Notes under the pieces: generated by a model
The model's database searches: none
The model's input: the letters and a program-made list of their open reading frames with translations, nothing else
Told to the model about the DNA's origin: nothing
Source of the DNA: Archivesica marissinica
Taxonomy: Eukaryota; Mollusca; Bivalvia; Venerida; Vesicomyidae
Direction: 5' to 3'
DNA length: 64,000 nt
Assembly (NCBI GenBank): GCA_014843695.1
Contig: CM026386.1
Span: 16,951,489 to 17,015,488 of the forward strand
Made by a program: the position numbers and the translations under genes
Shown here: one piece after another, positions 57,456 to 64,000 of the stretch
How positions within the stretch are numbered: position 1 is the first letter of the stretch
How the letters are laid out: the number at the start of each line of letters is the position of its first letter

Positions 57456-58455
57456 NNNNNNNNNNNNNNNNNNNNNNNNNNNNNNNNNNNNNNNNNNNNN
57501 NNNNNNNNNNNNNNNNNNNNNNNNNNNNNNNNNNNNNNNNNNNNNNNNNNNNNNNNNNNNNNNNNNNNNNNNNNNNNNNNNNNNNNNNNNNNNNNNNNNN
57601 NNNNNNNNNNNNNNNNNNNNNNNNNNNNNNNNNNNNNNNNNNNNNNNNNNNNNNNNNNNNNNNNNNNNNNNNNNNNNNNNNNNNNNNNNNNNNNNNNNNN
57701 NNNNNNNNNNNNNNNNNNNNNNNNNNNNNNNNNNNNNNNNNNNNNNNNNNNNNNNNNNNNNNNNNNNNNNNNNNNNNNNNNNNNNNNNNNNNNNNNNNNN
57801 NNNNNNNNNNNNNNNNNNNNNNNNNNNNNNNNNNNNNNNNNNNNNNNNNNNNNNNNNNNNNNNNNNNNNNNNNNNNNNNNNNNNNNNNNNNNNNNNNNNN
57901 NNNNNNNNNNNNNNNNNNNNNNNNNNNNNNNNNNNNNNNNNNNNNNNNNNNNNNNNNNNNNNNNNNNNNNNNNNNNNNNNNNNNNNNNNNNNNNNNNNNN
58001 NNNNNNNNNNNNNNNNNNNNNNNNNNNNNNNNNNNNNNNNNNNNNNNNNNNNNNNNNNNNNNNNNNNNNNNNNNNNNNNNNNNNNNNNNNNNNNNNNNNN
58101 NNNNNNNNNNNNNNNNNNNNNNNNNNNNNNNNNNNNNNNNNNNNNNNNNNNNNNNNNNNNNNNNNNNNNNNNNNNNNNNNNNNNNNNNNNNNNNNNNNNN
58201 NNNNNNNNNNNNNNNNNNNNNNNNNNNNNNNNNNNNNNNNNNNNNNNNNNNNNNNNNNNNNNNNNNNNNNNNNNNNNNNNNNNNNNNNNNNNNNNNNNNN
58301 NNNNNNNNNNNNNNNNNNNNNNNNNNNNNNNNNNNNNNNNNNNNNNNNNNNNNNNNNNNNNNNNNNNNNNNNNNNNNNNNNNNNNNNNNNNNNNNNNNNN
58401 NNNNNNNNNNNNNNNNNNNNNNNNNNNNNNNNNNNNNNNNNNNNNNNNNNNNNNN
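57456..58455. other. Assembly gap (1,000 N)
   Basis: Exactly 1,000 unknown bases, a conventional placeholder size. Apparent open frames spanning it are meaningless. SINE-A sequence borders both sides. Confidence 0.99.
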
Positions 58456-58475
58456 TGGGGGGTATCCTGCGAGTA

Positions 58476-58567
58476 TCCTACAAAATCTAAACTGACTAAT
58501 CTCTTAAGGAGGTGCCGCTTGAAATTATGGGCACCCGCTACGATGATAAATAAAACATAAACACACA
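58476..58567 (+). mobile_element. SINE-A tail fragment
   Basis: caaaatctaaactgactaat to aaaacataaacacacaca, orientation opposite to the copy on the other side of the gap. Confidence 0.75.
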
Positions 58568-58915
58568 CATTTTTAATGTACTTTAATGTACTTTAGCACT
58601 ATATAATCTTATTTTGATTACAGCAGTATTTTTTCCCCCGTTCGGCTGTCTCTCTGTAGCTCTGTCTGTATTTGAGCCTAAAATCCAATGTGTGAAATGA
58701 GTATGTTAAGATTTCTTGTATTTGATATACAAATATGCAGTCATGAAACAGTTTGGATTACTGGGGTAAATTTCAGTTGAAATATGAACGAAAGTAATAT
58801 GAAATTGATCTTGAAAACATCGCGGTCGATGTCACATTCATAGGTGCCCGGTGTAGCATGTGTGTGTGTTTTACGTTTATTTATCGTCGCTACCGGTGTA
58901 GCATTAATGTTTCTT
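58568..58915. other. Spacer with a short SINE-A tail at 58862-58900
   Basis: gttttacgtttatttatcg is the SINE-A tail in reverse. Otherwise nothing recognised. Confidence 0.5.
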
Positions 58916-59350
58916 TGTTTTACGGGGCTTAAAGTTGCACAAACAGCTTAGATCTCATGGCAACTCTCCAGCTAGTATTAGTAGAGGACCCTGTGTGCAT
59001 CTCCTAGCAGTATTACGGGCGCGGACGGGCACCATGATATAACCACTGACCTGGTGGAAGTCGTGATAGCGCAGTGGATGCGATTTCGCTTCAGGTGTGA
59101 AAGGTCCGGAGTTCGAGCCCCGCTGGAGCCGTTACGATTGTGCCCTTAGGTAAGGCATTTAAATTCCACATTGCCTCTTCTCTCTCCTTCATGGCGATGG
59201 ATTCCATCAGGAATGAGGTCTCGAGAGTGATTAATATAAGTTGAAAGAACTTGTTTCACAATCGAGCTAAAATAAATTTGTATAAACTAACCACTGACCT
59301 TCCACAAGCCAGCCGACACCCCCCTCCGTGGGATTCAACCATATAGCAGT
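58916..59350 (-). mobile_element. SINE-D split by a SINE-C
   Basis: On the - strand: ggctggcttgtggaaggtc, then the SINE-C insert, then tggttatatcatggtgcccg, taatactgctaggagatgca and the end gcaactttaagccccgtaaa. The core matches 35390-35480. The end resembles tails of widespread bivalve SINEs. Confidence 0.7.
59056..59290 (+). mobile_element. SINE-C nested in SINE-D, 13 bp target duplication
   Basis: Complete copy with head gaagtcgtgatagcgcagtg. taaccactgacct flanks it on both sides, which defines the insertion point inside SINE-D. Confidence 0.93.
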
Positions 59351-59447
59351 GAGGGGGAAGTAATTTGAAGTTATCAGTTAAACCTAACGAGATGTACTTA
59401 CCGGTATGAGCATGATGATTACATGTTTCTGATTTTGGTAAGTTTGT

Positions 59448-59699
59448 TTGTTTGTTCAGGTTTTACGCCTGCATCAGCATCATTTTGGGCTATATTGCCA
59501 GCGGGAAGCTTACCTAACACTTTTCCTGGGCAGGCTCCAGCTGTTAACCAGTACTTGGTGCACCAACCGCCGAACAAACTGCCAACTTTTTCATATAAAT
59601 GAAACGCGACCTGAGCAAGGCTCAAACCACCTGTGACCATCAGTGATGATAGGTTACAGTGGTATACAACTAAGCGACCGTAACCACTCGACCACGGAG
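59448..59699 (-). mobile_element. SINE-B
   Basis: Reverse copy, somewhat diverged, ending at ccactcgaccacgga. Confidence 0.88.
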
Positions 59700-59919
59700 C
59701 TTGGTAAGGGAAAAGTGGACGCTGTAGATTAAATGCAATTGTGAAGTGACAGCCATTACCAAGGGTATTGTGCGGGAATATTGCTTAATCTGTCAACATA
59801 TACGTAGTAAAGTGATTTCATACAAGTTCTTATCTATGATAAAAGCTCCTTGTCAATAGCATTTCTGTGTACGTGTCGAGTAGACCAATGATGAGCAGCA
59901 TTGTGTCAAGATCGACAGA

Positions 59920-60655
59920 CCCGTTGCGCAGAATATGCAGATCCACAAATTGTTGCGCAGAATATGCAGATCCACAAATTGTTGCGCAGAATATGCAGAT
60001 CCACAAATTGTTGCGCAGAATATGCAGATCCACAAATTGTTGCGCAGAATACGCAGATCTACAAATTGTTGCGCAGAATATGCAGATCTACAAATTGTTG
60101 CGCAGAATATGCAGATCCACAAATTGTTGCGCAGAATATGCAGATCCACAAATTGTTGCGCAGAATATGCAGATCCACAAATTGTTGCGCAGAATACGCA
60201 GATCTACAAATTGTTGCGCAGAATATGCAGATCTACAAATTGTTGCGCAGAATACGCAGATCCACAAATTGTTGCGCAGAATACGCAGATCTACAAATTG
60301 TTGCGCAGAATACGCAGATCTACAAATTGTTGCGCAGAATACGCAGATCTACAAATTGTTGCGCAGAATACGCAGATCTACAAATTGTTGCGCAGAATAC
60401 GCAGATCTACAAATTGTTGCGCAGAATACGCAGATCTACAAATTGTTGCGCAGAATACGCAGATCTACAAATTGTTGCGCAGAATACGCAGATCTACAAA
60501 TTGTTGCGCAGAATACGCAGATCTACAAATTGTTGCGCAGAATACGCAGATCTACAAATTGTTGCGCAGAATACGCAGATCTACAAATTGTTGCGCAGAA
60601 TACGCAGATCTACAAATTGTTGCGCAGAATACGCAGATCTACAAATTATACAAAG
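59920..60655. repeat. 29 bp minisatellite
   Basis: About 25 copies of gcagatctacaaattgttgc plus gcagaatac. The left half alternates tccac/ctac and tatg/tacg; the right half is nearly uniform, consistent with recent spread at one end. Confidence 0.97.
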
Positions 60656-60796
60656 TCTAGAAGTCAGAAAATGCCATAAAAAATCGAGGTTGGTAAACTA
60701 GTCAACAGTCTGTGAGAAATCGAATAATTCCATACAAAAAGTGAAACTGAACTATCGCGACAATAAAGGGTGTCTATACACCTGTATTTAATTAAT

Positions 60797-61095
60797 ACTT
60801 TGCACGCTAGCGGCAGATAAAATCACTTTTGCAAACAGTGTAGAGCCAGATCATATGGCACCGGCACAGAACGTGCGAGCCGTCTGATCAGGCTCTATGC
60901 TGTTTGCTATTCGGTTAGTGGAGCAAGACACTTGGCTGAATAGCAAACAACATAACCGTGCCGTATGATCAGGCTCTATGCTGTTTGCTATTCGGTTAGT
61001 GGAGCAAAGACACTTGGCTGAATAGCAAACAACATCCTGATCAGATATATGCTGTTTGTAAATGTGATTTCATTTACTCAGCAGGCAACAGGTTA
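60797..61095 (+). mobile_element. TTAA-3-like MITE with an internal duplication
   Basis: actttgcacgctagcggcag start and caacaggttaa end. The block gctgtttgctattcggttag ... gaatagcaaacaac occurs twice (about 60898 and 60978). Confidence 0.7.
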
Positions 61096-61139
61096 AGAAA
61101 GCTAAGCACAGAAAACAACATTTTAAAATATAATATTTC

Positions 61140-61780
61140 AACCAAAGAAACACAAAAGTTGACAAAACACATTCTTTTGAAAAGCCAAAGTCGGAGTAGA
61201 GTGCCGTATCACATAATTTGTTGTTGTATTCTTGAATCTATACTCGCCACCACCTACCGTCCATACTCGCCTATAAGACGACCCTCTACTTTGGTCCTGA
61301 AATCTGGGTTTTTGGCATGCACTCGCATATAAAACGGGTTGATAAAATGTATAAATTGCATGCCTGGCCAGTGAAGTTGGAAGAAATGTTTCAGTGTCCG
61401 AGTGCTTTCTTTTCTCAACATAATTATGGACAACATTTAACACATTAAAAAAATTGATTAGAGCGCAGTTAGAGAGTATGACACGCTGAAGATCCACAGG
61501 CTGCTGCTGCTGCGAGATGTGCCCCCGATTGTGTGTTTGTTCATGGCAATTTATTGAAACAAATGCAAAACCTATTCGACTTTCAATCAAACATACAGCT
61601 TCTACTCCAGCCACTTTTTCAAAGTAAAGAAAAAAAATGTGTTGCATTAGGTGTACCACCTCTGGTGTATTTTTGGGGGATGAAACTGGTGTACCTTTGG
61701 GACCTTGGTATCAAAATATATTATTGGGACAGTTTCTGGGATTTTGTTCAACATGCATGTAATGTTAGCAGGCATCTATT
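61140..61780. other. Probable transposon debris, no gene called
   Basis: The phrase actcgcctataagacgaccc and a second actcgcatataaaacggg resemble non-coding parts of pogo-type transposons that I recall. A 173-codon reverse frame spans 61138-61659 but has no recognisable domain and a biased composition; I do not call it. Confidence 0.4.
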
Positions 61781-61784
61781 ATCA

Positions 61785-62230
61785 GTTTCTTTCATTTTCT
61801 TCTAGGAATGTGTAAGTTTTTAAGTTTTGTCGAGCATAAAATGGGCCTTGATGTAATCCAATACCATATGTTCTCAGGGTTCCCTCTGTCTGAATGTTTG
61901 TCTGTGCCACTTCTGTCGCCAATTGAAAAGACTTGGAGCCAACTAAGAGCCAATAGTTCACAAAATAAATATATGAAGCCATATATTTGACAAAACATGT
62001 ACACCTTTTTTTTTTTAAAAAGTTGCACAAAATATGTTCGCCAATTCACAAAATTTAGCGCCAATATTTGTTATTTGTCGGAATTGGCGACCGCCAGTGG
62101 GAACCCTGGTTCTGAAATGAATCTATATTGGCTAGGGCATGACACTGGTAAAATGGACAATTTTGTAGTTTATAACTAGACAGTGATGTTCAAAATGGCT
62201 GTCACAACATCTAAAAGGTGCATCATGCAA
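61785..62230. repeat. Profilin-2 3' flank segment, paralogous to 62690-63208
   Basis: Shared phrases tttcttctaggaatgt, agcataaaatg, ggcatgacactggtaaaat and tgtagtttataa run in the same order as in the second copy. The segment ends about 20 bases from the stop codon of profilin-2. A CAG-2 MITE interrupts it. Confidence 0.75.
61875..62108 (-). mobile_element. CAG-2 MITE with 5 bp target duplication
   Basis: Ends cagggttccc and gggaaccctg. Direct repeat gttct at 61870-61874 and 62109-62113. The paralogous segment at 63078 reads atgttccgaaatgg, an empty site. Confidence 0.93.
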
Positions 62231-62248
62231 TAAGATTCACAATATTGA

Positions 62249-62635
62249 CTAGTATCCCTGTCCTTTCAGATAGTTTTTGTATTTGTCTACATATTCCCGA
62301 GACGCGCCTGCCCCCGACGCCTGTGCTACCCCCACTATTACCCCGCGCGTCGTCTGACACACATTACACACATATTTCTCTCCGTCTCCTAGCGACAGAA
62401 TTGTTAAAAGTCCGTCATCTGCTGGGCTGCGGAACATGTATTTTGCACCACATATCGTAATGCTCTCTCCACCAATATCCTTTCCTTGAACTAGCTTCAC
62501 CAGACGACAGACTTCCGCCACGGTTGGGTTAAATGCTGCGGAAGTTGCCCACGGGTTTCCATCAATCCCGAACAGTCCTGCCATTTTCATCCCCGGCCCA
62601 GCCATCAGACTGTTGACATGTGCTTCCCAGCCCAT
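62249..62635 (-). CDS. Profilin-2
   Basis: A 128-residue profilin in one coding exon, stop TAG at 62249-62251. Role as for profilin-1: actin monomer and poly-proline binding. Marks: N-terminal helix MGWEAHVNSLM with Trp3, GLFGIDGNPWATSAAFNPT with Trp29, GAKYMFRSPADDGLL, and a C-terminal helix KYKNYLKGQGY. Tyr122 and the terminal Tyr128 occupy the places of the poly-proline-contacting His and Tyr at the end of vertebrate profilin. An acceptor (attattttcag) lies 12 bases before the ATG, so a non-coding first exon is expected upstream on the - strand; I could not locate it. It shares only moderate similarity with profilin-1, so the duplication is old. Confidence 0.94.
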   Translation of the reverse strand: MGWEAHVNSLMAGPGMKMAGLFGIDGNPWATSAAFNPTVAEVCRLVKLVQGKDIGGESITICGAKYMFRSPADDGLLTILSLGDGEKYVCNVCQTTRGVIVGVAQASGAGASREYVDKYKNYLKGQGY

Positions 62636-62689
62636 TTTGAAGTATTACTGAAAATAATTGAAATATATTTGAAATTCTTAGAATTGTGA

Positions 62690-63208
62690 AATTAGACTGT
62701 TACAAAGTTAGGGTAGTTTCTTTTATGTTATGTTATATTTCGGGTTTTACGCCTGCATCAGCACCATTTTGGGCTATATCGCCGGCGGGCAGTTTACCTA
62801 ACAACAACTTTCCTGGGCAGACTCCAGCGGTTAACCAGTACTTGGGTGCACCAACCTCCGTAAGAAACTGCCAACTTTTTCATATAAATGAGACACGGCC
62901 TGAGCGGGGCTCGAACCAGTGACCATCAGTGATGATAGGTTACAGTGGTATACAAGTCAGCGACCGTAACCACTCGACCACGGAGGCGGACGTAGTTTCT
63001 TTTATTTTCTTCTAGGAATGTCTAAGTTTTGTAGAGCATAAAATGCGCCTCGATATAATCAATTGCATATGTTCCGAAATGGAACTATATTGGTTAGGGC
63101 GTGACACTGGTAGAATAGACCATGTTGTAGTTTATAAAAGTTACTGGGCAGTCATATCTTGTTAAAAATGGCCGCAACAATATCTAAAAGATGTATCATA
63201 TAATTGAA
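62690..63208. repeat. Second copy of the profilin-2 flank segment, split by a SINE-B
   Basis: Starts ggtagtttctttta, is interrupted by SINE-B at 62728-62991, then continues tttcttctaggaatgtc to agatgtatcatataat, parallel to 61785-62230 without the CAG-2 insert. Confidence 0.72.
62728..62991 (-). mobile_element. SINE-B with 14 bp target duplication
   Basis: Complete reverse copy close to the family consensus. gtagtttcttttat flanks both sides. Confidence 0.93.
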
Positions 63209-63210
63209 TC

Positions 63211-63330
63211 CATTAAACCGTAACCTGCCAATCACGACTAAAGTCGCTTTTGCAAACAACAGAGCCAGATCAGACATCTACATTCTGTGCAATCTGATCT
63301 GGCTGTATGCTGTTTGCAAAAATGAATACA
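63211..63330 (+). mobile_element. TTAA-3-like MITE fragment
   Basis: cctgccaatcacgactaaag and the hairpin arms gcaaacaacagagccagatc / gatctggctgtatgctgttt. Confidence 0.6.
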
Positions 63331-63586
63331 TGTTTTCCAACACAGTAAGAATTAAACAATATTGAAGCAGTGAACTATCTAGCACCCATCTACAAACGTA
63401 TTGCTGGAATTCACACAAAAGCACATTCTATGCACTGCATAAACATTTCAACGTGCAAGAACTTCAAAAAGAAACATGTTAATTATATCTCCAGTGCAGC
63501 TTCATTGTTTATAATTAATTATCCATGTTGTATCAAAAAAGCGTGTAACGTTTGGAATGGCATATGTACGGAATGCCCCTTATATT
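63331..63586. other. No gene or repeat recognised
   Basis: Unassigned spacer. Confidence 0.4.
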
Positions 63587-63846
63587 ATGTTATATTTCGG
63601 GTTTTACGCCTGCATCAGCACCATTTCGGGCTATATCGCCGGCGGGCAGTTTACTTAACAACACCTTTACTGGGCAGGCTCCAGCAGTTAACCAGTACTT
63701 CCAACCAACCTCCGTAAGAAACTGCCAACTTTTTCATATAAATGAGACACGGCCTGAGCGGGGCTCGAACCGGTGACCATCAGTGATGATAGGTTACAGT
63801 GGTATACAAGTCAGCGACCATAACCACTCGACCACAGAGGCGGACT
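63587..63846 (-). mobile_element. SINE-B with about 12 bp target duplication
   Basis: Reverse copy. ccccttatatta and ccccttgtatta flank it (one mismatch). Confidence 0.9.
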
Positions 63847-64000
63847 CCCCTTGTATTATAACGTAGTAAAGTATTCAATGTTTATAACAAACAACATTAA
63901 AACTTACAAAATGTATAATGAAATAATTCCTTTCAACTAACAAATCTGTACAAACAAATGGTAATATTACAGTAATGAATGAACATGTAAATGTTTTCAG

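Noticed and set aside
57331..58568. Frames of about 400 codons on both strands
   Set aside because: They consist mostly of the 1,000-base N gap.
61138..61659. 173-codon reverse frame
   Set aside because: No recognised domain, no clear start context, and the DNA carries phrases I associate with transposon debris.

Overview
The window is nuclear DNA of an animal, most likely a bivalve mollusc. The basis is spliced genes of animal families (a PAR-type bZIP factor and two profilins) and a dense background of tRNA-derived SINEs and short DNA transposons of a kind I associate with bivalve genomes. The species assignment is a guess. No bacterial, viral or CRISPR content is seen. A 1,000-base run of N (57456-58455) shows this is scaffolded assembly sequence.

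Genes. (1) A PAR/CES-2-like bZIP transcription factor gene runs on the + strand. Two internal exons lie at 12745-12999 and 13665-13895. A candidate alternative first exon with its own ATG lies at 24341-24494. The terminal exon at 29997-30313 encodes the whole basic region and leucine zipper. Every junction is phase 1, so the long and short forms both join the bZIP exon in frame. The 5' end of the long form is outside the window or hidden upstream. (2) Profilin-1 (53629-54024, - strand) has a likely first exon ending at 55500. (3) Profilin-2 (62249-62635, - strand) is a divergent paralogue in the same orientation about 8 kb away. Profilins bind actin monomers and poly-proline ligands.

Repeats make up most of the rest. 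By eye about 40% of the window is tandem repeat: some twenty arrays with different units (18 to 119 bp), the largest at about 5.9-12.35 kb and 40.9-45.7 kb. Their long open frames are artefacts of stop-free periodic units. Between them lie: SINE families A to E; TTAA-flanked MITEs (called TTAA-1 to TTAA-4 here); MITEs with CAGG...CCTG ends and 5-6 bp target duplications (CAG-1 to CAG-3); three hAT-like elements with 8 bp duplications; a Tc1/pogo-like MITE; and a broken non-LTR retrotransposon.

The most interesting pattern is that several tandem arrays are amplified ends or interiors of these MITEs. TTAA-4 is present as a compact 192 bp copy (54359-54550), as a copy with its left end amplified about 40 times (26701-29375) and as a copy with its right end amplified 5 times (4603-5632). 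TTAA-1, MITE-H and the Tc1-like element show the same behaviour. Nested insertions and paralogous empty sites allow a partial order of events to be read directly.
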